Positions 8,629-16,773 of a DNA stretch of 37,768 nucleotides are shown piece by piece. A program made the translations under genes and the position numbers. Below the pieces are notes generated by a model. The model was not told where the DNA came from and ran no database searches. It worked only from the letters and a program-made list of their open reading frames with translations. Source of the stretch: Rhodothermaceae bacterium Tc-Br11_B2g6_7 (GTDB taxonomy: Bacteria; Bacteroidota; Rhodothermia; Rhodothermales; Salinibacteraceae). The number at the start of each line of letters is the position of its first letter. The stretch's first letter is position 1. The stretch spans positions 1 through 37,768 of the forward strand of contig LKNB01000028.1 of assembly GCA_001564055.1 (NCBI GenBank). Reading direction: 5' to 3'.

Positions 8629-8826
8629 CTACGGCTTAAACCGCGCGGCGTCGATGATTGACCAGAGGTGAATGATCCATCCCAGCAAGAACCACCAGAG
8701 CACTGCGGCCAGCACAAAGTGCGTGATCGCCATCAGGAGACGGGCTTGCAGGAGTTGACCCAGTCCGGGAATAAAGAAGCTGCAGAGTGCAGCAATGACG
8801 TTACCAGCAGAGCCTTGACCAGCCAT
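8629..8826 (-). CDS. small two-helix membrane protein
   Basis: A 65-aa protein made of two hydrophobic hairpin helices. It has the motif CSFFIPGLGQLLQARLLMAI and then a Trp-rich second helix (LAAVLWWFLLGWIIHLWSIID), ending in DAARFKP. The PGLGQL...G/ARL pattern resembles TM2-like small membrane proteins common in bacteria. The function is not known. It lies 62 bases downstream of the TPR membrane protein on the same strand and may be cotranscribed with it. Confidence 0.75.
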   Translation of the reverse strand: MAGQGSAGNVIAALCSFFIPGLGQLLQARLLMAITHFVLAAVLWWFLLGWIIHLWSIIDAARFKP

Positions 8827-8888
8827 AGCGAATACGAAGGATAGCTATTATGTACGGACATATTCCTTACGTTGCGCTACAACAAAAG

Positions 8889-9878
8889 TTATTCTGCATC
8901 GGGGTCAAAGGCCTCATCTGCTGCGAGATATTGCAGGATATCCGAGGCGGCCGGTGCATTGCGGCCCTCGCCGCGCACCACACGCAGCAGTGCTTGCTGA
9001 GCCTCAGCCTTATCTCCCCGGGCCAGGTGTATTTTCCCGAGGAAGTAGTAGGCATCCAGTTGCACAAAAGAGCCCGCCTCTTCTGCGGCAATGACCTCGT
9101 TCAGCAACCCTTCGGCTTCGCTCAGGGCGGCGTCATCGTAGCGCGGAAAGAGTCCGAGGACGCTCGTGCGGGCCCCCCGCAGCTGCTCCAGGGCTTGCAG
9201 GTAGAGGGCATCGGGCGAGGCAGCCGCCGGGGTAGCCTCTGTGACGTCAGTCCCACTGCGCATCGCGGAAGTGCTAAAGCCTTCCAGATACAACTCGTCT
9301 GTATCGATGGCGGCCAGGCGCTCGTGCGTGGGGGTCGTTAGCTCGCTGATGCCCCAGAGGGCACCGAAGACGACCAGGAGCGACACCGCTGCCGCCAGCG
9401 CGAGGCGAACCGGTTGAGGCAGGCGGTACCGGCGCGTCGGTGGGCGGTCGTTGGCAGGCACCGCTGCGGTAGCCTCTTCTGCTGTGGCCTCCACCGTGTG
9501 GCCCGAAAGCTGCTCAAAGTGGGCCGCCGGATCTGTTTCAGCCGTGAGGGTCTCCAGACGCGCCACCAGGGCCTCGTAGCGCTCTCGGTACGCCGGGTCT
9601 GTCGCCAGCGCCTCTTCTGCGCGGATATGGGCCTCGGCCATGGCGGGCGGCAGCTTTTCGGTACCCAACGCCTGCGCTACCAAGAGATGGGCCAGCATGT
9701 CCTCTGTGGGCGGCTCCGCCGAAACGCCCTGCGCAGCCTGAAGCAAATCCGTCAGGGCCTCGGCACGGGTCAGCAGGGGTTCCCACGCGGGATGCTCCGC
9801 CACATAGGCGCGGACGTTTGCTTGCTCATCCGCGGAGAGCGCATGGAAAAACAGAATCTTTTCTTTGATGGTGTCCAT
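8889..9878 (-). CDS. membrane-anchored TPR-like protein beside the sigma factor
   Basis: A 329-aa single-pass membrane protein. Residues 1-150 are a highly acidic, Ala-rich helical domain without recognised motifs. One membrane helix spans about 156-178 (VRLALAAAVSLLVVFGALWGI). The periplasmic part (180-329) contains TPR-like helices, including LDAYYFLGKIHLARGDKAEAQQALLRVV. It lies 214 bases downstream of the sigma-factor gene on the same strand. Cytoplasmic domain, single helix and periplasmic domain next to a sigma factor is the layout of an anti-sigma factor. However, I see no zinc-binding anti-sigma motif (HxxxCxxC), so that role is only a guess. Confidence 0.72.
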   Translation of the reverse strand: MDTIKEKILFFHALSADEQANVRAYVAEHPAWEPLLTRAEALTDLLQAAQGVSAEPPTEDMLAHLLVAQALGTEKLPPAMAEAHIRAEEALATDPAYRERYEALVARLETLTAETDPAAHFEQLSGHTVEATAEEATAAVPANDRPPTRRYRLPQPVRLALAAAVSLLVVFGALWGISELTTPTHERLAAIDTDELYLEGFSTSAMRSGTDVTEATPAAASPDALYLQALEQLRGARTSVLGLFPRYDDAALSEAEGLLNEVIAAEEAGSFVQLDAYYFLGKIHLARGDKAEAQQALLRVVRGEGRNAPAASDILQYLAADEAFDPDAE

Positions 9879-10092
9879 CGATAAAAATAAGAGGCGAAGA
9901 AAAACAAAATATAGGTAGCCAGCGCGCAGAAAAATCGTGACAGCAGATGGCTGCGCCCATCCGGAATAGTTGGTACGACTACCATTACAGACACAGCAGA
10001 AGGAAATTCATAACGTCGTACCGCCTACTATCAATGATATCTATGTGAAACAGCTGGTACGTGGCGCAGGATACGGCTACGGTTGGCCATGC

Positions 10093-10791
10093 TCAGGAAG
10101 AGGGGGGCGTGGTGTGGCCGTCGGTATCGTCAGGAGGCGCTGATGTGTTGAGCAAAGCCTGCACGGCCTGTTTCAATCCGGGGTCTTCCCGCAGCTTCTT
10201 CAGGGCGCGGTGCATGTAGGTGCGGACGGTACCCACCGGCCGGTCCGTCAGATGGCTGATGGCATCGTACGACCGATCGTGGAGGAGGGAGAGCCGGGCG
10301 ACCTCCCGCAGAAACGGAGGCAGCCGGTCGATCGCCTCGTCTATGACGCGGTGGGCATAAACGGCATCGTACGTCACGCTGTCGGTGTCCTCCGCTACCA
10401 GCGTGGGGCTGTGCTCATCCCCGTCAATGGTGATGTGACGCTGCACGGACCGGGTATAATTCAGGAAGATGTTGCGCGCTACGACGCTCACCCAACTGGC
10501 GTAGCGGGAGGGGGTAGATACCGTGGACCGTTTATCGGCTATCCGCCGGTATGCCTTCTCGATGAGTAGCTCCACATCAGCAGCCCCGCCGTACTTGCGC
10601 GTGAGGAACTTGGACAGGAAGTACTGCCGGATGTAGCAGTACGTCCAGAGGTCCACCAGCCGTTTGTCTTCGGCGCACTGCTCATTGCGCCACCGCACGA
10701 ACACGGCATTGGCCTCGTCGGTATCGAGCACGGCGAACGGTAGCGCGGCTGCCACAGAGTCAACGCTGCTATACGAGGGGCCAAGCGACAT
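10093..10791 (-). CDS. ECF-like RNA polymerase sigma factor
   Basis: A 232-aa sigma-70-family protein with only regions 2 and 4. Region 2 covers roughly residues 45-120 (LVDLWTYCYIRQYFLSKFL, then the promoter-melting part YASWVSVVARNIFLNYTRS). Region 4 covers about 150-205 (IDRLPPFLREVARLSLLHDRSYDAI, then the helix-turn-helix PVGTVRTYMHRALKKLRE). It carries an N-terminal extension of about 40 residues and a disordered Asp/Pro tail. The likely partner is the membrane-anchored protein encoded downstream. The regulon is not visible from the window. Confidence 0.88.
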   Translation of the reverse strand: MSLGPSYSSVDSVAAALPFAVLDTDEANAVFVRWRNEQCAEDKRLVDLWTYCYIRQYFLSKFLTRKYGGAADVELLIEKAYRRIADKRSTVSTPSRYASWVSVVARNIFLNYTRSVQRHITIDGDEHSPTLVAEDTDSVTYDAVYAHRVIDEAIDRLPPFLREVARLSLLHDRSYDAISHLTDRPVGTVRTYMHRALKKLREDPGLKQAVQALLNTSAPPDDTDGHTTPPSS

Positions 10792-11147
10792 GATGTGCAG
10801 CGGTGACTAAGGACGGTGGTGGGGGCACATGCAGCCGTGGGTGCTCGGACCGAGCCCATTCCCACGTCAAGATTGAGGGAATTACGGGCCGCCGGAAAAC
10901 TACCACACGTGCGGTAGCGTGTACCGCTTCTGCCTATTTATAATGCTCGGCGCCGATGCACACCAAGTTCTACTTGACGTCATTTGTGGCGTAAGACGAA
11001 CGGTTGGCATTACTGCATAATGGGCTGCGTCTATCTGCAGTTGCAACGGCGCATAGCGTGGCATTGTTTATCGCTATGCGTGCTGCTTGCCAATCTAAAC
11101 CCAGGCCCCGGCGGCCGTTCCATGACTTTTATGAATCGCTTCACATC
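10792..11147. other. 356-bp intergenic region and rplM leader
   Basis: This separates the divergent sigma-factor and rplM genes and must hold the promoter of the ribosomal cluster. A TATAAT hexamer sits at 10939-10944 but has no good -35 partner at the usual spacing. A perfect 9-bp stem-loop lies at 11050-11080. I see no tRNA, small ORF or repeat. Confidence 0.5.
11050..11080 (+). promoter_or_regulatory. stem-loop in the rplM leader
   Basis: Arms cgcatagcg (11050-11058) and cgctatgcg (11072-11080) pair perfectly around a 13-base loop, 67 bases upstream of the rplM start codon. Ribosomal protein L13 binds its own leader in other bacterial phyla, so this may be an autoregulatory element; that role is inferred from position only. 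Confidence 0.45.
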
Positions 11148-11597
11148 ATGAATACGAATAGCTTCAAAACGGCCAGCGTAACGCCTGACCAGATCGATCG
11201 CGACTGGTATGTGGTGGATGCCACCGACAAGGTGGTAGGCCGCCTCGCGTCTGAAATTGCGGGCATCCTGCGCGGCAAGCACAAGCCTTACTTCACCCCG
11301 CATATGGACTGCGGCGATTTTGTCGTGGTGGTCAACGCGGAGAAGGCCCGGTTTACCGGACTAAAGGAGACGGATAAAACGTACTTCTCCTACTCCGGCT
11401 ACCCCGGTGGCCAGCGCCTGCGCACCCCCGCGGAGATGCGCGCGAAGCGCCCGACGTTCATCGTGCAGAATGCGGTGAAGGGGATGCTGCCGAAGAACAA
11501 GCTCGGCCGGAAGATGCTGAAGAAGCTGAAAGTATACGTCGGGCCTGAGCATCCGCATCAAGCCCAGGAGCCGCAGCCGATGGAAGTAGACGCGTAA
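11148..11597 (+). CDS. rplM: 50S ribosomal protein L13 (uL13)
   Basis: A 149-aa protein, close to the usual 142-150. It has [30 protein letters not shown], the [20 protein letters not shown] motif and the [11 protein letters not shown] signature (cut here into its family blocks), then [25 protein letters not shown]. It is an early-assembling protein of the large subunit. The ATG at 11148 begins at the family's N-terminus; the frame stays open 48 codons further upstream without similarity. It is the first gene of rplM-rpsI-rpsB-tsf. Confidence 0.98.
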   Translation: MNTNSFKTASVTPDQIDRDWYVVDATDKVVGRLASEIAGILRGKHKPYFTPHMDCGDFVVVVNAEKARFTGLKETDKTYFSYSGYPGGQRLRTPAEMRAKRPTFIVQNAVKGMLPKNKLGRKMLKKLKVYVGPEHPHQAQEPQPMEVDA

Positions 11598-11653
11598 CCC
11601 GCGCTGCGCTGTGCTCCGCACCGCCTTTTCCCTATTTTTGAAGACCCGTTCTC

Positions 11654-12052
11654 ATGCCAGCAATAGCCCAAGAAGAAAACGAGATCGGCCGGCGTAAAAC
11701 CTCCACGGCCCGCGTGTACCTGCGGCCGGGCACCGGTCAGATCACGGTTAACAAGAAACCGCTCGAGGAATACTTTCCGCACGAGCCCCGCCAACAGGTC
11801 ATCCGGGCGGCATACGAGGTGACCAACACCGTAGGTCAGTTTGACCTGGTGGTGAATGTAAAGGGCGGTGGCCTCACCGGCCAGGCCGAAGCCATCCGCC
11901 TCGGCATTGCTCGGGCGCTGGTAGCCCGTAACGAGGAGCACCGGGCGGCCCTGCGCGAAGCGGGCTTCCTTACACGTGACCCTCGCATGGTCGAGCGCAA
12001 AAAGTACGGCCAGCCCAAGGCGCGGAAGAAGTTCCAGTTCTCCAAGCGCTAA
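11654..12052 (+). CDS. rpsI: 30S ribosomal protein S9 (uS9)
   Basis: A 132-aa protein. It has GRRKTSTARVYLRPGTG near the N-terminus, the central GGGLTGQAEAIRLGIARAL, and the basic C-terminal tail ending in FSKR, whose last residues reach the P-site tRNA. It lies 56 bases after rplM, the standard pairing. No Shine-Dalgarno sequence precedes the ATG. Confidence 0.98.
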   Translation: MPAIAQEENEIGRRKTSTARVYLRPGTGQITVNKKPLEEYFPHEPRQQVIRAAYEVTNTVGQFDLVVNVKGGGLTGQAEAIRLGIARALVARNEEHRAALREAGFLTRDPRMVERKKYGQPKARKKFQFSKR

Positions 12053-12173
12053 ACGCACCCGTATCGCCTCCGGCGCTGCTCGCCGTGTCCCCTGTGGGTC
12101 GCGCCTGGCAAGCGCCGCCGCCGGTCCCTACGATCGGCCTCCAATCACACATACGCCTCGATGCGTCCGTGGG

Positions 12174-12205
12174 GTGTCTCCGGTGGCTCGCTGCCGGAGA
12201 TACAC
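12174..12205 (+). promoter_or_regulatory. stem-loop in the rpsB leader
   Basis: The arm gtgtctccgg (12174-12183) pairs with ccggagatacac (12194-12205), leaving small bulged or unpaired bases, around a 10-base loop. It ends 53 bases before the rpsB start codon in a 206-base spacer that is long for a ribosomal operon. It could be an S2 autoregulatory leader or a processing site. Confidence 0.4.
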
Positions 12206-12258
12206 GGCGCAGACGACAGGCGTAGCGGCCCAACCCAACCTTATCCAACACCTGACTT

Positions 12259-13269
12259 ATGCCTGACGAAAAAGAAACGACCGACGCCTCCACCGAGGCT
12301 ACGCAGACCTCCGATACGGACGCTGCTGACGAAAAGAAAGCGACAGACGCAGAAGCTACCGCGGACGCCACGCCCTCAGACACCGCTGAAGAAGCGGTGC
12401 CGGAAGCCAAAGCCGAGACGGCTGACAGCACCGAAGCTCCTGCCGAGGATACCGACGCAGACGATGATGACGCGGAAGCTGGGGCCGAGGAAGAGGCCGC
12501 AGAGGACGACAAGGCCTCTTCCAACGGAAGCCCGAAGCACGAGGTCGCCATTGAGGAATTGCTGAAGGCGGGCACCCACTTTGGCCACCTCACCAGCCGC
12601 TGGAATCCGAAGATGAAGCCGTTCATCTTCATGGAGCGCAACGGTATCCACGTGATCGATCTGATGCAGACGCAGGTCCTCTTGGACCGCGCCGCGGATG
12701 CGGCCGAACGCTTTGCACGGAGTGGCAAGACCATCATGTTCGTAGGCACCAAAAAGCAAGCCCGCGACATCGTCCGGCAGAAAGCGGAAGACGCCAACTG
12801 CCCGTACGTAGTGGAGCGCTGGCTGGGCGGCATGATGACCAACTTCGAGACGATGCGCCTGAGCATCCGCCGCATGGAGCAGCTGGAGCGGATGGAAGAT
12901 GATGGTACGTTCGACCAGCTCAAGAAGAAAGAACGCCTCACCAAAATCCGTGAGCGTGAGAAGCTGGAGCGTAACCTCGGCGGCATCCGCCACATGGCCC
13001 GCCTGCCCGGCGCCATCTTCATCGTGGATGTGGCCCGCGAGCACATTGCCGTCAATGAGGCGATCAAGCTTAACATCCCCATCATTGCGATGACGGATAC
13101 CAACTGCGATCCTGATCCGATCGACTTCCCCATCCCGGCCAACGATGACGCCCTCAAGTCCATCGGACTGGTGACGAGCGTTATCTCCGAAGCTGTGCAG
13201 CGCGGACAGGCGCAGAAGCAGGCGCAGGACCAGGCCAAGAAGCAGGAAAAGCAGAAGCAAAAGGGCTAA
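12259..13269 (+). CDS. rpsB: 30S ribosomal protein S2 (uS2) with acidic extension
   Basis: A 336-aa protein, about 90 longer than typical S2. The S2 domain runs from about residue 93 (VAIEELLKAGTHFGH, SRWNPKMKPFIF, GIHVIDLMQTQ, TIMFVGTKKQA, RWLGGMMTN, PIIAMTDTNCDPD) to about 310. Residues 1-92 are a low-complexity extension with about 33 Asp/Glu and only 5 Lys in the first 90 residues; the last 20 residues are a Lys/Gln tail. The extension is in frame with one start and no internal ATG before the domain, so it appears to be translated. Acidic extensions suit a salt-in cytoplasm, but this one is extreme. It lies 62 bases upstream of tsf. Confidence 0.96.
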   Translation: MPDEKETTDASTEATQTSDTDAADEKKATDAEATADATPSDTAEEAVPEAKAETADSTEAPAEDTDADDDDAEAGAEEEAAEDDKASSNGSPKHEVAIEELLKAGTHFGHLTSRWNPKMKPFIFMERNGIHVIDLMQTQVLLDRAADAAERFARSGKTIMFVGTKKQARDIVRQKAEDANCPYVVERWLGGMMTNFETMRLSIRRMEQLERMEDDGTFDQLKKKERLTKIREREKLERNLGGIRHMARLPGAIFIVDVAREHIAVNEAIKLNIPIIAMTDTNCDPDPIDFPIPANDDALKSIGLVTSVISEAVQRGQAQKQAQDQAKKQEKQKQKG

Positions 13270-13331
13270 TCACGCCGAACGCCTGACGAACCCATCGACC
13301 TTGTTGAAGACAACCCCTGACGACGGAACCT

Positions 13332-14162
13332 ATGGCCATATCTGCAAAAGACGTAAAGCGACTCCGGGACGCCACCGGCGTCGGTATGCTGGACTGCAAA
13401 AAAGCGCTGGAAGCCACCGATGGCGACTTTGACGCCGCGGTAGATCTGCTTCGTAAGAAAGGACAGAAGGTAGCCGCCAAGCGCGCCGACAAGGAGGCCT
13501 CCGAAGGACTCGTCGTCGCCAAGGTGGCCGACGATCACAGCGTGGGCGCCCTCGTCGAAGTGAACTGCGAAACTGACTTCGTGGCCCGCAACGATGAGTT
13601 TCAGGACTTTGTAGACACGCTGGCCGACATCATCCTCTCCGAGCAGCCCGAGGACCAAGAGGCCCTTGAGGCGCTTCCCTTTGGCGATGGCAAAACCATT
13701 GGCGAGAAGGTGATTCAGCTCACGGGCAAGATCGGCGAGAAGATCGAAGTCGGACGGTTCGACCTGCTCGAGAGCGAAGGTGGATCCGTGATCTCTTACA
13801 TCCACCCGGGCTCCCGCCTGGCCGTGCTCGTGGACATCCATGGGAACGGCAGCGCTGAAGATGCCGGCCGGGACGTGGCCATGCAGGTCGCTGCCCTCAA
13901 CCCCATCGCCACGACGGCGGACGAGGTGGACGACGAGATCAAAGAGAAGGAGAAGGAGATTGCCCGCGAAAACGCCCGCAACGAAGGCAAGCCCGATCAC
14001 ATCATCGAGCGCATCGCCGAAGGCAAACTGGAGCGCTTCTTCAAGGACAACGTCCTCGTAGAGCAGCCCTTTGTGAAGGACTCCTCGAAGACGGTCCGCG
14101 AGATGCTGGACGCCGCTGACGTCGATGTGAAGTCGTACGTACGCTACGCGCTTGGCGAGTAA
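13332..14162 (+). CDS. tsf: translation elongation factor Ts
   Basis: A 276-aa guanine-nucleotide exchange factor for EF-Tu. It has the N-terminal UBA-like domain ([21 protein letters not shown]) and the hallmark [14 protein letters not shown]. The core domains include [19 protein letters not shown] and [11 protein letters not shown], and the C-terminal [15 protein letters not shown] module is present. The length is normal. It follows rpsB as in nearly all bacteria and is closed by a terminator about 85 bases downstream. Confidence 0.98.
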   Translation: MAISAKDVKRLRDATGVGMLDCKKALEATDGDFDAAVDLLRKKGQKVAAKRADKEASEGLVVAKVADDHSVGALVEVNCETDFVARNDEFQDFVDTLADIILSEQPEDQEALEALPFGDGKTIGEKVIQLTGKIGEKIEVGRFDLLESEGGSVISYIHPGSRLAVLVDIHGNGSAEDAGRDVAMQVAALNPIATTADEVDDEIKEKEKEIARENARNEGKPDHIIERIAEGKLERFFKDNVLVEQPFVKDSSKTVREMLDAADVDVKSYVRYALGE

Positions 14163-14245
14163 CGCTGCCCGGGTACAGCGCGCTGACGAAGGGGTATCCC
14201 GTGGGCTCAGCGCCGGAAACGATCTGCATAGCACAGCATACAGCA

Positions 14246-14278
14246 GGGGGCACGTCCAGGCGTGTCCCCTTTTCTTTT
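14246..14278 (+). terminator. rho-independent terminator after tsf
   Basis: Stem gggggcacg / cgtgtcccc (one G-T pair) with loop tccagg is followed by ttttctttt. It separates the rplM-rpsI-rpsB-tsf unit from pyrH-frr. Confidence 0.88.
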
Positions 14279-14425
14279 GCACGGCTGTGTTGTTTCTTTT
14301 ACACGGCCGCTCTTATGGCACACATGGCCATTGCACCCGACGGTAACAGCACGTACCTTTAAGGCTGGGCTGCAGGTGCCCCGTTCTGTCTATTTCCTAT
14401 CCCCCCAGTTCGTACGTTTCCTTTT

Positions 14426-15190
14426 ATGTCTTCGGATGTCTCCCTGCACTATCCCCGTATTCTACTCAAACTAAGCGGTGAGGCTCTGCTGGGGCGAAAG
14501 GAGTTTGGCATCGACGATGAAGTGCTTCATCAGTATGCCGGCGATGTCAAGGATGCCGTCGATGCCGGGCTGGAGCTGGCCATCGTGATCGGCGGCGGCA
14601 ACATCTTTCGCGGGGTGAACGCCAAACAGGGGATGACTCGCGCGCATGCGGACTACATGGGCATGCTGGCCACCATGATTAACGCGATGGCGCTGCAGGA
14701 CGCGCTCGAGCAAGAAGGCCTGGATACGCGCCTCCAATCCAGCATCAAGATGGAGGAGATTGCCGAGCCATTTATTCGGCGCCGCGCTATGCGCCATCTG
14801 GAGAAAGGCCGCGTGGTCATCTTTGGGGCCGGCACAGGCAATCCCTACTTCACGACCGACACCGCCGCTGCGCTGCGGGCGCTGGAAATCGAGGCCGACA
14901 TCGTCCTCAAAGGCACCCGCGTCGACGGCGTATTTACCGCCGATCCGGAAGCCGACGCCGAGGCCCGGCAGTTCGCCAGCCTGCCTGGGCAGGACGTCAT
15001 TCGTGAGGACCTCCGCGTGATGGACATGACAGCCTTCACGCTGTGCCGGGAGTCGGACATGGAAATCATCGTGTTCAACATGAATACCCCCGGTAACCTG
15101 GCGCGTATCGCGGCCGGCGAGCAGGTCGGCACGCTCGTTCATTGGCAGGAAGACACCCCGGCGGCCTTTGCATCCGACGTTGCCGCATGA
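14426..15190 (+). CDS. pyrH: UMP kinase
   Basis: A 254-aa bacterial UMP kinase (UMP + ATP to UDP + ADP, pyrimidine nucleotide synthesis). It has [21 protein letters not shown], the uridylate-site region around [15 protein letters not shown], the [20 protein letters not shown] block and [14 protein letters not shown]. These are hallmark motifs of the amino-acid-kinase fold enzyme. The C-terminus is extended by roughly 15 residues. The gene is 88 bases upstream of frr, the conserved order. The start is preceded by a pyrimidine-rich leader with no Shine-Dalgarno. Confidence 0.98.
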   Translation: MSSDVSLHYPRILLKLSGEALLGRKEFGIDDEVLHQYAGDVKDAVDAGLELAIVIGGGNIFRGVNAKQGMTRAHADYMGMLATMINAMALQDALEQEGLDTRLQSSIKMEEIAEPFIRRRAMRHLEKGRVVIFGAGTGNPYFTTDTAAALRALEIEADIVLKGTRVDGVFTADPEADAEARQFASLPGQDVIREDLRVMDMTAFTLCRESDMEIIVFNMNTPGNLARIAAGEQVGTLVHWQEDTPAAFASDVAA

Positions 15191-15278
15191 GCTTGACTTC
15201 TGCAGCGGCCCGGCGCGTGGCCTTGCGGTCTACCCGGTTTCCCTTTCACGACCTCCCTCCCTTACCCCGTTTGCTCCC

Positions 15279-15848
15279 ATGTTAGACGAAGAACTTCAGC
15301 TTATTCTGGATACCGCTGAGGAAGGCATGAACAAAGCGGTAGAGCACCTCCGCACAGAGCTACAGTCCATCCGTGCCGGCCGCGCGCAGCCTTCCATGAT
15401 CGAAAATGTGAAGGTGGACTACTACGGTTCGCGCACGCCTATTACGCAGATTGCCAGCGTGAGTGCGCCGCAGCCTGATCTGCTCATCGTGCAACCCTGG
15501 GACCAGGGGGCACTGGAGCCCATCGAAAAAGGCATTATGGAGGCGAATATGGGCCTCAACCCGTCCAACGACGGCGCCATCATCCGCGTGCCGATTCCCC
15601 CGCTCTCCGAAGAGCGGCGCAAGGAGCTGGCAAAAACGGCCCGCACGCGAGGCGAGGATGCCAAAATTGCCATTCGCAACATCCGCCGCAGCGCCAAGGA
15701 TGAGCTGAAAAGCGCGCAGCAGGAGTACAACCTGCCAGAGGACGGGCGCTACCGAGCGGAGGAGAAGTTGCAGGAGCTGACGGATGCCCACACGAAACGG
15801 GTGGACAGCCTGATCGACCGGAAGGAAAAAGAAGTCATGGAAGTGTGA
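15279..15848 (+). CDS. frr: ribosome recycling factor
   Basis: A 189-aa protein that splits post-termination ribosomes with EF-G. It has the helical hairpin domain (HLRTELQSIRAGRAQPSM, KTARTRGEDAKIAIRNIRR, ending VDSLIDRKEKEVMEV) and the small beta domain (VDYYGSRTPITQIASVS, IVQPWDQGALEPIEKGI, LNPSNDGAIIRVPIPPL). The ATG at 15279 gives the usual family length; the longer open frame upstream overlaps the pyrH stop and has no similarity. Confidence 0.98.
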   Translation: MLDEELQLILDTAEEGMNKAVEHLRTELQSIRAGRAQPSMIENVKVDYYGSRTPITQIASVSAPQPDLLIVQPWDQGALEPIEKGIMEANMGLNPSNDGAIIRVPIPPLSEERRKELAKTARTRGEDAKIAIRNIRRSAKDELKSAQQEYNLPEDGRYRAEEKLQELTDAHTKRVDSLIDRKEKEVMEV

Positions 15849-15947
15849 CGGCACTTCAGCACACCACCCCGGGCGCCGATACGACAGTATCAGGTGTCGT
15901 GCGCCGGCGCCTGGGTGTTTGTCTGCTCCGTTTTCGCCTGCTCCTGC

Positions 15948-16718
15948 ATGACCGTATCTACAAACGGCCTCGTCAAGCGCTACGGCGCGTTCACCCTGTC
16001 CCTGCCCGACCTGCACATTGACGCGGGGCAGAGCGTGGGGCTGGTCGGCAACAACGGGGCGGGCAAGACGACCTTCCTCCGCCTCCTGCTCGACCTCATT
16101 GCGCCGGACGAAGGCCACGTCTGCATAGGCGGTCACGCCGTCGACACCGACACCACGTGGAAGTCCTTCACCGGCTCGTACCTCGACGATTCGTTTCTGG
16201 TGGACTTCCTCACGCCGGACGAGTTTATCGCCTTTGTGGGAAGCGTGTACCGCCTCTCACCCGACGAACAGGCCGAACGGCTGGCGCCCTTCCAGTCGTT
16301 TTACACGGATGAGCCCCTGGGCCGGACCACCAAGTACCTGCGGGATCTATCCCAGGGCAACCGCAAAAAGGTGGGCATCATCGCGGCCATGTTCATCCAG
16401 CCCCGCGTGCTTGTGCTGGATGAGCCGTTCGCCAATCTGGATCCCCGCTCGCAGCTTCAGCTGATGCGCTTGCTGCGGCAGGCACAGGCCACGCATGGCA
16501 CCACGCTGCTCATCTCCAGCCACGACCTGGGCCACGTGACGGACGTGTGTGAGCGTATCGCCGTCATTGAAGACGGTAGCCTCGCCCGCGACGAGCCGAC
16601 CACAGAAGACACGCTGGAGGCGCTCGAACAATACTTTGCCGAAGAGCTGCGTGTGGGCATGGACGCCGCGCCCCACAACAAAAACGCCGCTCAACCCGTG
16701 GCTGAGCGGCGTGCGTAA
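15948..16718 (+). CDS. ABC transporter ATP-binding protein
   Basis: A 256-aa ATPase subunit. It has Walker A GNNGAGKT, a Q-loop region around SYLDDSFLVDFLTPDEF, the signature LSQGNRKKV, Walker B VLVLDEPFANLD and the switch His in LLISSHDLGHVTDV. It resembles ATPases of ABC-2 type exporters (bacteriocin or drug export families). No permease gene is next to it: the following gene is convergent. The permease must therefore be elsewhere, or the ATPase has a non-transport role. The last codons (NKNAAQPVAERRA) coincide with a stem-loop that serves as the terminator of the opposing gene. The ATG at 15948 is preferred over an earlier in-frame start in a Cys-rich leader. Confidence 0.9.
   Translation: MTVSTNGLVKRYGAFTLSLPDLHIDAGQSVGLVGNNGAGKTTFLRLLLDLIAPDEGHVCIGGHAVDTDTTWKSFTGSYLDDSFLVDFLTPDEFIAFVGSVYRLSPDEQAERLAPFQSFYTDEPLGRTTKYLRDLSQGNRKKVGIIAAMFIQPRVLVLDEPFANLDPRSQLQLMRLLRQAQATHGTTLLISSHDLGHVTDVCERIAVIEDGSLARDEPTTEDTLEALEQYFAEELRVGMDAAPHNKNAAQPVAERRA
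16680..16712 (-). terminator. minus-strand terminator inside the ABC ATPase frame
   Basis: Arms acgccgctca (16684-16693) and tgagcggcgt (16703-16712) pair perfectly. Read on the minus strand, the stem is followed by tttt, so it terminates the Bax-inhibitor-like gene 62 bases after its stop codon. There is no T-run on the plus strand. Confidence 0.8.
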
Positions 16719-16773
16719 TGATATCGTATGGTGGGAGGCCCTGTGGGAGCGCCCGTGAGCTGGGGTTGCGCTG

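Noticed and set aside
12376-13260. Long minus-strand open frame opposite rpsB
   Set aside because: Antisense of a certain ribosomal protein gene; composition is that of a codon shadow.
13266-14282. Long minus-strand open frame opposite tsf
   Set aside because: Antisense of tsf and it runs through the tsf terminator; no recognisable domain.
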